In this document: positions 33,370 through 41,834 of the stretch, in pieces
Position numbering within the stretch: position 1 is the stretch's first letter
How the letters are laid out: each line of letters begins with the position of its first letter
The notes under the pieces: model-generated
Told to the model about the DNA's origin: nothing
The model's input: only the letters and a program-made list of their open reading frames with translations
Databases searched by the model: none
Assembly (NCBI GenBank): GCA_002390745.1
Contig: DGQK01000023.1
Span: 98,377-162,376, forward strand
Length of the DNA: 64,000 nt
DNA from: Bacteroidetes bacterium UBA4416
GTDB lineage: Bacteria > Bacteroidota > Bacteroidia > B-17B0 > Aurantibacillaceae
Reading direction: 5' to 3'
Program-made: the position numbers and the translations under genes

Positions 33370-34288
33370 ATTCAGAAAAGAACGTGAATTTACAGGCGTT
33401 TTGAGCGACGCTATTAAATTTTTGAAGCAAAACTTCAAGCCTTTATTTTTATCCGTGATCCTTATTATAGGCCCGATCGTGCTGTTGTCGGGCCTGGCCT
33501 ATTCGTACCTGCAAACCTCCATGCTTTCCAACACATTCGCCAACCCGGGGAATCTGTTCGGGTATGCTTATTTTATAACGCTTGGCGTGGTGTACCTGCT
33601 GATGCTGGTGAATAGTGTGCTGCTCAACAGCGTGGTGTTTAACTACATGTGCCTGTACCAGGAAAAAGAAGCCGGAGAAAAAATTACTGTTTCGGAAGTA
33701 GGCGCCAGGGTATGGAGCAACATTGGCCGTGTGCTGGGCTCTATGGGCCTCCTGCTGATACTGCTGATCGCCATCGGTGTGGTGCTGGGCCTTATCGGAT
33801 TTGGTTTCGCGTCGATGGGAGGCGTAGGGATTGTTTTATTGGTACTGGCCGTTATTTTCGGGGCTTTGATTTACGCGCCGGTGCTGACCTATTATTTATC
33901 GGGCGCATTTTTTGTAGTGGTGCGTGATAAACTCATGATCATGAGTGCCTTCGGAAAAGTGAGGCGCTATATGTACGGCAATTTCTGGTGGACCTGGCTG
34001 ATTCTTATGGTAACCATGATCTCGCTCAGCATCCTGCAGGTTATTTTTAACCTCCCGGCTACGATCCTTACCATGACGGAAACGTTTACGCGCATGCGCC
34101 ACATCACCGATGGCAGCGGTTTGGGAAATGACCACTCCATATTGCTGATTATCTTTTACACACTCGGCAGGTTTCTCACCACCTGCTCTTTTGTGATCCT
34201 GCACCTGATCTGCGCGTTTAATTTTTTGAGTCACGAGGAAAAGCATGAAGGACAAGGCATGCTGGGAAGAATAGAAGAGATAAAATAA
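33350..34288 (+). CDS. Multi-pass membrane protein of the MoxR-DUF58 locus
   Basis: 312 residues, about six hydrophobic helices (LFLSVILIIGPIVLLSGLAYSYL; ITLGVVYLLMLVNSVLLNSVVF; GSMGLLLILLIAIGVVLGLIGFG; VGIVLLVLAVIFGALIYAPVLTYYL; WWTWLILMVTMISLSILQVIF). The arrangement recalls the membrane part of glycerophosphodiester phosphodiesterase-like proteins, but I do not claim that function. The start overlaps spoIIM by 20 bp, which supports ordered co-translation. The next gene follows after 4 bp. Confidence 0.78.
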   Translation: MQAQKIEFRKEREFTGVLSDAIKFLKQNFKPLFLSVILIIGPIVLLSGLAYSYLQTSMLSNTFANPGNLFGYAYFITLGVVYLLMLVNSVLLNSVVFNYMCLYQEKEAGEKITVSEVGARVWSNIGRVLGSMGLLLILLIAIGVVLGLIGFGFASMGGVGIVLLVLAVIFGALIYAPVLTYYLSGAFFVVVRDKLMIMSAFGKVRRYMYGNFWWTWLILMVTMISLSILQVIFNLPATILTMTETFTRMRHITDGSGLGNDHSILLIIFYTLGRFLTTCSFVILHLICAFNFLSHEEKHEGQGMLGRIEEIK

Positions 34289-34292
34289 GACG

Positions 34293-35012
34293 TTGTACCG
34301 GAAAATCACATACTTCCTTCTTGCTGTTTTACTGGTTGCCGTGGCTCCTGTTTCTGCGAAGCCGGCACCTGTGCTTCGCTATGATTCGTCGCTGGTGAAA
34401 CAGCTTCGTCCTTTGGAGCTACAGGAGCAGGAGGTGTTTGACGATGTGGACCTGGGTTTTGCCAAGGTCAATGAAAACACGGAAGAAAATCCCATCGCCC
34501 GCTTCTTTGCCTGGCTGCTGGAAAAACTCTTCGGCAACACCAGCAGTGAGGCCCGGCGTCAGGCACGGTGGGTTTTTATATGGATCCTGGTAGTGGGAGG
34601 CCTTGTATTGGCCATCTGGCTTTTCCGGAAAAGCGAGTTTGGCTCCTTCCTGAGAGGAAATACCAAAGAGGCCGGCTTTAATTTTTCGGATATGGACGAG
34701 GACATCAGCCGGATCGATTTTGATGAAAAGATCCGGAACGCCAGGAATGATAAGGATTTTCGGCTTGCAGTGCGCTGGCTCTACCTCAAGCAGTTATTTT
34801 TGCTGAACGAGCACGGCAGGATCGCCTGGCAGCCCTACAAAACCAATATGGATTATGCCAATGAGCTTTCCTCGTCTTCGCTGAAGCCATCGTTCAGGCA
34901 GCTCAGCAGGCTTTACGAGTATGTCTGGTATGGTGATTACCCATTGGAGGAAGAAGGTTTTTTGAAAGCAGAATCGGAATTTACACAGTTCGAGCAACAG
35001 ATCCATGTTTAA
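34293..35012 (+). CDS. DUF4129 domain membrane protein
   Basis: TTG start, needed to include the signal MYRKITYFLLAVLLVAVAPVSA. A periplasmic acidic stretch is followed by one membrane helix (WVFIWILVVGGLVLAIWLF) and a cytoplasmic DUF4129 domain: DKDFRLAVRWLYLKQLFLLNEHGRIAWQPYKTNMDYANEL and FRQLSRLYEYVWYGDYPLEEEGF. DUF4129 is often tied to transglutaminase/MoxR/DUF58 loci. Its stop overlaps the next start by 8 bp. Confidence 0.86.
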   Translation: MYRKITYFLLAVLLVAVAPVSAKPAPVLRYDSSLVKQLRPLELQEQEVFDDVDLGFAKVNENTEENPIARFFAWLLEKLFGNTSSEARRQARWVFIWILVVGGLVLAIWLFRKSEFGSFLRGNTKEAGFNFSDMDEDISRIDFDEKIRNARNDKDFRLAVRWLYLKQLFLLNEHGRIAWQPYKTNMDYANELSSSSLKPSFRQLSRLYEYVWYGDYPLEEEGFLKAESEFTQFEQQIHV

Positions 35013-36210
35013 GGGAAACCGGAAATATTACATTGTTCTGGCCGCGATCTTCGTGGGTGTCATTTTCCTGTATTACAGCCAACCGAAGCCCATTAACTGG
35101 AACCGCACCTTTGGAAAGGACGATAAGATCCCTTTCGGCTCTTATGCGATCTTCCACCTGCTCGAAGAGACCTATGCTACTTCGGTGCAAACGAATGCAG
35201 AAGGAATCTATAACCTGAACGGGCACAACTTGTCCTCAGATCAGAGCCTGCTCATCATCGACGATCACATCAACATGACAAAGCTGGAGATCAGGAGCCT
35301 GTTTGCCTTTGTGCAAAAAGGAAATACCGTGTTGCTGTGCGCGAACCAATTCGGTAAAGCCCTGGAGGATACCTTTCGCCTCGATGTGGATATGAATACC
35401 AACTTCAATGCACTTTCCCTCGACTCGCTTCTGAAAAAGCCGGCCTTCGAAGTGTCTTATGTGCAGCGAAAAAACACGCTTAAAAAAAGCTATGTCTATC
35501 CTAAAGTCGCCACGGAAAGTTATTTTTCGAAGATCGATACCAGCCGCTTCAGCATTGTTGCGGTGAATAAGAAGCAAATGCCTGTGCTGCTGGAAACCAG
35601 CGTTGGTAAGGGCAAGATCCTGTTCAGTACTTTGCCTGATGTGTTTGGCAACCTCTTTATTGTGGATCATCCCAACCGCTTTTATGTGTATACACTCTTA
35701 AGCAGGCTGAGAAACCGGGTCATCCTCTGGGATGAATATTATAAGACCTACGGGCATCCCAAAGACAGCCTCTTCGCGTTCATTTTTTCCAGTGATGCCC
35801 TGTATATGGCTTATGGCATCACACTGCTGGCCTTACTCCTGTTCATGATCTTCGGGCTCAAGCGCAGGCAGCGGCCGATTCCGGTGATCACACCCCTGAA
35901 GAATACGACACTTGAGTTCGTGGATGTGGTAAGCCACGTGTATTTCAATTCACACAACCACAAGCACATCGCCCAGGAAACGATTAAGTATTTTTATTTC
36001 GATGTTTCCAGAAAATTCAACCTGAGCACCGCCAGCCTGGACGAAACGTTTTACAACAGGCTGCACCACCTGAGCGGTGTGGATTTGGAGAAGATCAGGG
36101 TGTTGTTCAGGTATTGCGAAAACCTGAAACATGCGCCGGGCCTCACGGAGGACAACCTGCTGGAACTGAATGACAGAATTACTAAATTTAAACAACAAAG
36201 CATCAGATAA
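35005..36210 (+). CDS. DUF4350 domain membrane protein
   Basis: N-terminal helix (YYIVLAAIFVGVIFLYYS), then a periplasmic domain with GTF-like sequence: WNRTFGKDDKIPFGSYAIFHLLEETY, SLLIIDDHINMTKLEIRSLFAFVQKGNTVLLCAN, GKGKILFSTLPDVFGNLFI, and a second helix near 275 (LYMAYGITLLALLLFMIFGL) before a cytoplasmic tail that ends HAPGLTEDNLLELNDRITKFKQQ. This matches the DUF4350 proteins found next to MoxR. The stop overlaps the moxR start by one base. Confidence 0.85.
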   Translation: MFKGNRKYYIVLAAIFVGVIFLYYSQPKPINWNRTFGKDDKIPFGSYAIFHLLEETYATSVQTNAEGIYNLNGHNLSSDQSLLIIDDHINMTKLEIRSLFAFVQKGNTVLLCANQFGKALEDTFRLDVDMNTNFNALSLDSLLKKPAFEVSYVQRKNTLKKSYVYPKVATESYFSKIDTSRFSIVAVNKKQMPVLLETSVGKGKILFSTLPDVFGNLFIVDHPNRFYVYTLLSRLRNRVILWDEYYKTYGHPKDSLFAFIFSSDALYMAYGITLLALLLFMIFGLKRRQRPIPVITPLKNTTLEFVDVVSHVYFNSHNHKHIAQETIKYFYFDVSRKFNLSTASLDETFYNRLHHLSGVDLEKIRVLFRYCENLKHAPGLTEDNLLELNDRITKFKQQSIR

Positions 36211-37181
36211 TGGAAGAATTCAAATCGCGTGTCAACCTCGCGGAGCTTACTCAAAAGGTAGAAGAGATCAAAACGAACCTGTCGCACTACCTCGTAGGAC
36301 AACACCAGCTGGTGGAATACCTGATCATTGCCCTGTTGGCGGATGGCCATGTTTTAATAGAAGGGGTGCCCGGTGTGGCAAAAACACTGACGGCAAAACT
36401 CCTGGCGAAGAGTATTCACGCTGATTTCAAACGGATCCAGTTCACACCCGATCTGATGCCGGGGGATATTACCGGCACACCGGTATATAATTCGCGTACC
36501 AATGAGTTTGAGTTCAGGCAGGGGCCTTTGTTTGCCAATATTGTGCTTGCCGATGAGATCAACCGCGCGCCGGCCAAGACGCAGGCTGCCTTGTTTGAAG
36601 CGATGGAAGAACGGCAGGTTACCGTAGACGGAAAAACCTATCCCCTTGGTTCGCCCTTTATGGTGCTGGCCACACAAAATCCGATAGAGCAGGAAGGGAC
36701 CTACCGCTTGCCGGAGGCGCAACTCGACCGCTTTATTTTTAAGCTCCTGGTCAATTATCCGAACCTCGAGGAAGAGACCGCCATTCTGCAAAAAGCCAAC
36801 CAGCAAAGCAGCCAGATCGATCTGAGTGCGATCGGTGCCGTGCTTAACCAGGAAGATATCCATAGCCTGCGCGCCACCATGCAACACATTCATGTGGAAG
36901 AACATTTATTCAAATACATTGCGCAGATCGTTTCCGGAACGCGGCAAACGCCCTTCCTGTACCTGGGGGCTTCTCCGCGCGCATCCATTGCCATTCTCAG
37001 GGCGGCGAAAGCCTGCGCCTGCATCAACGGAAGGGACTTCGTGAGCCCGAACGACATCAAGCAGGTATGCGCACCTGTGTTAAGGCACCGCGTGGTGCTG
37101 ACGCCCGAGAAAGAAATGGAAGGAGTGAGCGTTGATACGGTCATCCACCAGTTAGTTGATAAAATTGAGATTCCAAGATAA
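36210..37181 (+). CDS. MoxR-type AAA ATPase
   Basis: Chaperone-like AAA+ ATPase. Walker A GVPGVAKT, Walker B VLADEINRAPAKTQAALFEAMEERQVTV, sensor 1 LATQNPIEQEGTYRLPEAQLDRF and sensor 2 GASPRASIAILRAAKA are all intact, so it should be active. MoxR proteins work with DUF58/von Willebrand-like partners in protein maturation or stress responses. It is encoded just upstream of map and DUF58. Confidence 0.94.
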   Translation: MEEFKSRVNLAELTQKVEEIKTNLSHYLVGQHQLVEYLIIALLADGHVLIEGVPGVAKTLTAKLLAKSIHADFKRIQFTPDLMPGDITGTPVYNSRTNEFEFRQGPLFANIVLADEINRAPAKTQAALFEAMEERQVTVDGKTYPLGSPFMVLATQNPIEQEGTYRLPEAQLDRFIFKLLVNYPNLEEETAILQKANQQSSQIDLSAIGAVLNQEDIHSLRATMQHIHVEEHLFKYIAQIVSGTRQTPFLYLGASPRASIAILRAAKACACINGRDFVSPNDIKQVCAPVLRHRVVLTPEKEMEGVSVDTVIHQLVDKIEIPR

Positions 37182-37198
37182 CTTTAAAACACAGTCCT

Positions 37199-37963
37199 AT
37201 GTCAATTACCTCACCGGAAGAGCTCGAGGGCATGCAACAGATCAGTCAGGCGGTAGCCCATACGCTAAAGTGTATGCGCGATTATGCCCGCCCAGGCATC
37301 ACTACGAAAGAGCTGGATGATTACGGCGCTTCCATCTTAGCTTCCCTGGGCGCAAAATCAGCTCCGAAGCTCACGTATGGCTTTCCGGGCTGGACCTGCA
37401 TCAGCCTCAACGAAGAAATTGCGCATGGCATTCCTTCTGCAAAAAAAACATTGAAGACGGGCGACCTGATCAATGTGGATGTATCGGCCGAGCTCAACGG
37501 GTTTTGGGCGGATAACGGTGGATCGTTTGTGGTAGGCAATGTGGAGAATGAGTATACGAGCCTGGTAGAGACCTCCAAAGCGATTCTGCGCAAAGCCATT
37601 TACAGCATCCGCGATGGCGTGAAAATTTCCGAGATCGGACGCATCATTGAAACGGAAGCCAAAGAGGCAGGCTATAAAGTGATCAGGAACCTTGCAGGGC
37701 ATGGCGTGGGCCGTAGTCTTCATGAAGATCCACAGGAAATTCTTAACTGCTACGAGCGATTCAACCGCCAGCGCTTCAAAAAAAATTCGGTAGTAGCGAT
37801 CGAAACCTTCATTGCCACGCATTCCTATTATGCCGAGCAGCAGCCGGATGGCTGGACGCTCCTGGGAAACCGCGGCGGTTTTGTGGCGCAGCATGAGCAT
37901 ACGATTGTGGTTACGGAAAACGAACCGATGATCTTAACGGCTGATAACGGCATCTGGAATTAG
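37199..37963 (+). CDS. map: Type I methionine aminopeptidase
   Basis: Removes the initiator Met from new proteins. The five metal ligands are present: Asp94, Asp105 (NVDVSAELNGFWADNGG), His168 (AGHGVGRSLHEDP), Glu202 (VAIETFI) and Glu233 (QHEHTIVV). Length 254 aa is that of a type I enzyme without an N-terminal zinc finger. It sits between moxR (17-bp gap) and DUF58 (6-bp gap) on the same strand, an unexpected insertion into that operon. It may be an accessory copy, since the genome's ribosomal-operon map gene would be elsewhere. Confidence 0.93.
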   Translation: MSITSPEELEGMQQISQAVAHTLKCMRDYARPGITTKELDDYGASILASLGAKSAPKLTYGFPGWTCISLNEEIAHGIPSAKKTLKTGDLINVDVSAELNGFWADNGGSFVVGNVENEYTSLVETSKAILRKAIYSIRDGVKISEIGRIIETEAKEAGYKVIRNLAGHGVGRSLHEDPQEILNCYERFNRQRFKKNSVVAIETFIATHSYYAEQQPDGWTLLGNRGGFVAQHEHTIVVTENEPMILTADNGIWN

Positions 37964-37969
37964 AACCCT

Positions 37970-39319
37970 GTGAAGAAGCCTGTCCGATATATCCTTTCAT
38001 CCGTGTTTTTTACAAAACGCCTGTATGTTGCTACAGGAGTGATCGTGGTTGTCTTTGTGTTTGCCTTTATCTATCCCTGGCTTTATGTTATCGGAGTGCT
38101 TGGCTTATGGAGCCTGATACTGGCGACGGTTCTGGACCTGCTGATGTTATTTACAAATACAAGCGGGATTATTGCCAGGCGCAGCAGTAAATTCAATAAG
38201 CTGTCGAACGGTGACGAGAATGAGCTGTTTATCGAAGTCGCCGGTAATTATTCATTTCGCACAGACCTCGAGATCATCGATGAGATCCCGGAGCAATTCC
38301 AGTACAGGGAGTTTAGGATCTCACGCAGCCTGGAAGCCGGTGGGAGGCATAAGATCCGCTATACCCTGAGGCCTGTGTCGCGCGGCGAATTTCATTTCGG
38401 GAATTTACTGGTCTTTGCGAGCTCGCCGATTGGTTTTGTGAAGCGCCGCTTTACCTTCGATCAGCACATGATGCTGCCAAGCTATCCATCTTTTCTGAAG
38501 TTGCGCCAGTTTGAGTTGATGGCGATCAGCGACAGGCTGATCAATGTGGGGATTAAAAAGATCAGGCGGGTGGGCCAGAGCACGGAATTCGATCATATCC
38601 GGGAGTATGTGCCTGGGAATGACATCCGGACCATCAACTGGAAAGCGAGTGCGCGGGCGAGGCACCTGATGGTGAATCACTTTATGGATGAGCGGGCGCA
38701 GCAGGTATACTCGGTGATCAACACGGGGCGTATCATGCAAATGCCTTTTGAAAAACTGAGCCTGCTCGATTATGCCATCAATGCTTCGCTGGTATTGAGT
38801 CACATTGCCTACATCAAGCACGACAAGCCCGGTTTAGTGACATTCTCCAATACCTTACAAAGTGCAGTGGCTGCCGACAGGAAAGGCAACCAGCTGTATC
38901 GCCTGCAGGAAGCGCTTTATAATGTCAAAACGGATTTCCAGGAAACGAATTACGAGGTACTCCTGAATTTTACGCGTACCCGGCTTACGCAACGTAGCCT
39001 CATTCTCCTGTACACCAATTTCGAAACCCTTAATAGCTTAACCCGCCAGATCAAATATCTGAAGCAGATCGCCAGGAATCACCTGGTGGTAGTGATCATT
39101 TTTGAAAATACGGAGCTGCACGGGCTTCTTACTCAAGCCGCTGTAAACACCGGTGAGCTTTACCGGCAAACGATCGCTAAAAAATTCGATTACGAGAAAC
39201 AGCAAATTGCGCTGGAGTTGCAGCATTCCAAAATCCAGTGCGTATATACAAAACCGGAGGACCTGACGGTGGCTACGCTCAACAAATACCTGGAGCTGAA
39301 AGCGCGTGGCATGATCTGA
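37970..39319 (+). CDS. DUF58 domain protein
   Basis: GTG start. Two N-terminal membrane helices (RLYVATGVIVVVFVFAFIYPWLYVIGVLGLWSLILATVLDLLMLF) and a cytoplasmic part with GDENELFIEVAGNY, RRVGQSTEFDHIREYVPGNDIRTINWKASARARHLMVNHFMDERAQQVYSVINTGR, the DUF58 core, which then continues as a von Willebrand-like domain. Partner of MoxR; likely the last gene of the operon. A small hairpin follows at 39324-39341. Confidence 0.9.
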   Translation: MKKPVRYILSSVFFTKRLYVATGVIVVVFVFAFIYPWLYVIGVLGLWSLILATVLDLLMLFTNTSGIIARRSSKFNKLSNGDENELFIEVAGNYSFRTDLEIIDEIPEQFQYREFRISRSLEAGGRHKIRYTLRPVSRGEFHFGNLLVFASSPIGFVKRRFTFDQHMMLPSYPSFLKLRQFELMAISDRLINVGIKKIRRVGQSTEFDHIREYVPGNDIRTINWKASARARHLMVNHFMDERAQQVYSVINTGRIMQMPFEKLSLLDYAINASLVLSHIAYIKHDKPGLVTFSNTLQSAVAADRKGNQLYRLQEALYNVKTDFQETNYEVLLNFTRTRLTQRSLILLYTNFETLNSLTRQIKYLKQIARNHLVVVIIFENTELHGLLTQAAVNTGELYRQTIAKKFDYEKQQIALELQHSKIQCVYTKPEDLTVATLNKYLELKARGMI

Positions 39320-39362
39320 TAAAATACCCTCTACAGGGTATGAGGCTCCCCGGGGCCTGCTT

Positions 39363-39370
39363 TAACTTTG
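39363..39370 (+). promoter_or_regulatory. -7 promoter box TAACTTTG
   Basis: Matches TAnnTTTG, 26 bp before the ATG of the lipoprotein gene at 39396. Confidence 0.5.
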
Positions 39371-39395
39371 TGTTGTTAAATAAAAAACAGAAATC

Positions 39396-39896
39396 ATGAA
39401 CAACCGAAGCTTCACCTTAGCGGGCATTCTCATTTTAGGAACCTTGCTTATTTCCTGTAAGAAAAAAAGTGCGGACCCGGAACCTGATCCGGTATCCACC
39501 ACGACCACGACAACGGGCGGCACCACAACAGGAAATCCTGTGACTGCACCGGGATTTACCTGGACAGCGGCAGGCACGCAAACAGTTGCCGATTCGGCCT
39601 ATTACATTGAGCAGAGCTGGGGCTCAGGGATCCGTGCTTACAAAGGAGCCGATCTGAAATTCGAGATCAATTTCCAGCCCACAACGCTGTCTGCAACAAC
39701 CTATACTTTTATGACGGGGCGCGCGCTGACCTATATCGACAACAACCAATACTTCGACGATAATACCGGCACTTTCCAGATAACGGCTTTGGCAAATAAT
39801 AAGGCCAGCGGGAACTACAGCGGTACCGGCATGAGCTCGACAAGCACGGCCAGCGTGGCCCTGACGGTTCAGTTTAGAGATATTCCGAAACGTTAG
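39396..39896 (+). CDS. Lipoprotein of unknown function
   Basis: Lipoprotein signal MNNRSFTLAGILILGTLLISC, then KKKSADPEPDP and a Thr/Gly-rich linker (TTTTTTGGTTTG). The mature domain of about 110 residues (FTWTAAGTQTVADSAYYIEQSWGSGIRAYKG ... GTFQITALANNKASGNYSGTG) looks like a small beta barrel of the type common in Chitinophagales. Not recognised further. A 19-base inverted repeat (39916-39934) follows the gene without a T-run. Confidence 0.7.
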   Translation: MNNRSFTLAGILILGTLLISCKKKSADPEPDPVSTTTTTTGGTTTGNPVTAPGFTWTAAGTQTVADSAYYIEQSWGSGIRAYKGADLKFEINFQPTTLSATTYTFMTGRALTYIDNNQYFDDNTGTFQITALANNKASGNYSGTGMSSTSTASVALTVQFRDIPKR

Positions 39897-40564
39897 CGTT
39901 CTTCATCATGTGCTGATCAGGAAGCGTTCCTGATGGTTGTATGGATAGCGATACGATGGAAATCGCTGCGGTTTCGACAGGTTCAATGATCCTGGAGCGG
40001 GATATATTTCACGCCCGGTAACGCCGGGCGTGAATGTCTGTTTCTGTATGTTTACAGAAGACATTTCAGAATTTTATTCAGCATCTTCGATCGCTTAGGA
40101 ACGCTGATGATGGTGTGGGGCTATCCGGGTATGGCTGGGATGTAACTACCACATCAGGCAATGATGCCCAAGAGGTAACTTACTTTATAGCCTCAGTGGG
40201 AGGGTTTTGATGGTAAGGATTATAAAGAACAGGGAACGGTGAGTTTGTTTAGGTAAGAACTCATAAACCGATGTGAAAGCGCTTTATTTGTATCGTGTTC
40301 CTGTTCGCAAGTCTGCAACTCCACTACTTTATCTGGTAATTTTTTGTTATCTGTTTGCTGGAATTGGGCATTCGTCGTTTCTTTTTTGTGCTATACTCCA
40401 TACAAGCTGCCTGTTCTGTTTTTTAGAACATCATGATTTTTCTGTTTTTATCGAGGCCCAAAATACCTGTAAATTCAGGTAATTTTACGTATAGGTGATG
40501 TATTGAAAAATAGTACATTTCGGCGTCCCTCAATCATCCTTTAACTTTTTTAATACTATTTTGT
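39897..40564. other. 668-bp intergenic region with hairpins and a gene remnant
   Basis: Contains the 39916-39934 inverted repeat, an 11-bp-stem hairpin (40008-40018 / 40024-40034), a probable protein remnant (separate entry) and AT-rich sequence before the fibre-like gene. A 69-codon open frame at 40273-40482 has no protein-like features. Confidence 0.5.
40034..40254 (+). pseudogene. Frameshifted remnant of a small protein
   Basis: A 58-codon frame (40034-40210) ends ...SGYGWDVTTTSGNDAQEVTY and then FIASVGGF-stop. Removing one T in the TTTT at 40204-40207 continues it as DGKDYKEQGTVSLFR before a stop at 40252-40254. The composition is protein-like only from about GYGWD onward. The parent family is not identified. 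Confidence 0.35.
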
Positions 40565-41833
40565 ATGAAATTACTTGTTTTCTTCATCCTGGCTATAGCA
40601 GCCATGAGTACCTATGCACAAACGGTAACGACGACTACGATTAACGGATCTCTCAAAGTAAGCGACTCGCTGAATGTATCCAATAATCTTGAAGCAGCCG
40701 ATATTAAATCTCGTGGTGATATGATCGCTCAGAACAATTTAAAAACGGATGGCGATCTGTCAGTTTCAGGTGATGCCTATGTTAGCGGCAAACTTGAAGT
40801 GACTGGCGTTTCAAAGCTGGCTGGAGGTGTTCGCACTTCCAGTGTAGTTATTGGTGACCAAACCAATAACTACAGTATCTTAACGCAAACATTTGCCGAT
40901 GGAGCCAAAGTGCTTGCATTCGGTTTTGCAGGGCCAATCCAGCAATTGCCCACAACCTGTGTTAAGCCTTATAACAGCAGCTCACTTTCTATTTTCAACA
41001 GCAGGGCAGGCGTAATTAACAGCACCAGCCCCAATATGCTGGACTTTAACAATGATGGGGCAAACGGATTTATTGATTACGGCTATGACATCGGACTACA
41101 CGCTTTCCTTATTGGAGGTAATTCACCGGCACCAATTCCTGCATTGAAGATCAACAGCCTGTGCTATGGTGATGTGGAAATTGCAAAAGGCGGTGGCTAT
41201 GTATCAGCCGGGACTTACCTGGAAGTAGGAAGCCCGGTTCGTAACGGAGGCATTGCAATGAATATCAATGCTCCGAACAAGGTAGGCCAACGAGTGACCG
41301 TCAGTTCAGTTTGGCCCGAAAGCTACCCAACACCCCCGGACGCCTATAATACGCAACTCTTTGTAAATCGCAGCAAAATTAAAGCTTTGGCAGTAATTAA
41401 TACTGCGATCAATCCAAATGGCGATCAAACTTTCGTGGTTTACGGGAATGGCAGAACGCATATTGGTACCGGAAGGCCACTGACAGGTGGCCCTGTTGCT
41501 AATGCTATGCTTACGGTGGACGGAGTAGTGGTGGCAAAAGAGGTAAAGGTTACCGTGTCTTCAGCTTATTGGGCCGATTATGTCTTTGATAAATCCTACA
41601 AGCTTTTACCCCTGAGTGAGGTCAGTACGTTCATTCAGAAGCAAGGTCACCTTCCTAATGTACCATCAACCGAAGAAATTACTGCCACAGGCAATGACCT
41701 CGGAAAGACGGATGCAATATTACTGGCGAAGATTGAAGAGTGCATGCTCTACATCATGGAGCTGGATAAGAAAGTGAACGCGCTGCAAAAAGAAAATAGT
41801 GAGCTAAAGTCTAAACAACAAACATCCAAGTAA
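40565..41833 (+). CDS. Secreted fibre-like protein with tail-fibre-type C-terminus
   Basis: Signal MKLLVFFILAIAAMSTYAQ. Residues 20-95 are a repeating beta pattern (GSLKVSDSLNVSNNLEAAD, GDLSVSGDAYVSGKLEVTG), as in trimeric beta-helical fibres. The C-terminus WADYVFDKSYKLLPLSEVSTFIQKQGHLPNVPSTEEI ... LLAKIEECMLYIMELDKKVNALQKENSELKSK is a common Bacteroidota fibre-end module followed by a coiled coil. No T9SS sorting domain. It precedes the glycosidase gene by one base, so they are probably made together. Role in adhesion or surface structure is inferred. Confidence 0.75.
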   Translation: MKLLVFFILAIAAMSTYAQTVTTTTINGSLKVSDSLNVSNNLEAADIKSRGDMIAQNNLKTDGDLSVSGDAYVSGKLEVTGVSKLAGGVRTSSVVIGDQTNNYSILTQTFADGAKVLAFGFAGPIQQLPTTCVKPYNSSSLSIFNSRAGVINSTSPNMLDFNNDGANGFIDYGYDIGLHAFLIGGNSPAPIPALKINSLCYGDVEIAKGGGYVSAGTYLEVGSPVRNGGIAMNINAPNKVGQRVTVSSVWPESYPTPPDAYNTQLFVNRSKIKALAVINTAINPNGDQTFVVYGNGRTHIGTGRPLTGGPVANAMLTVDGVVVAKEVKVTVSSAYWADYVFDKSYKLLPLSEVSTFIQKQGHLPNVPSTEEITATGNDLGKTDAILLAKIEECMLYIMELDKKVNALQKENSELKSKQQTSK

Positions 41834-41834
41834 C

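Noticed and set aside
40273..40482. 69-codon frame before the fibre-like gene
   Set aside because: Cys/Phe/His-rich translation of AT-rich DNA that overlaps the expected promoter.
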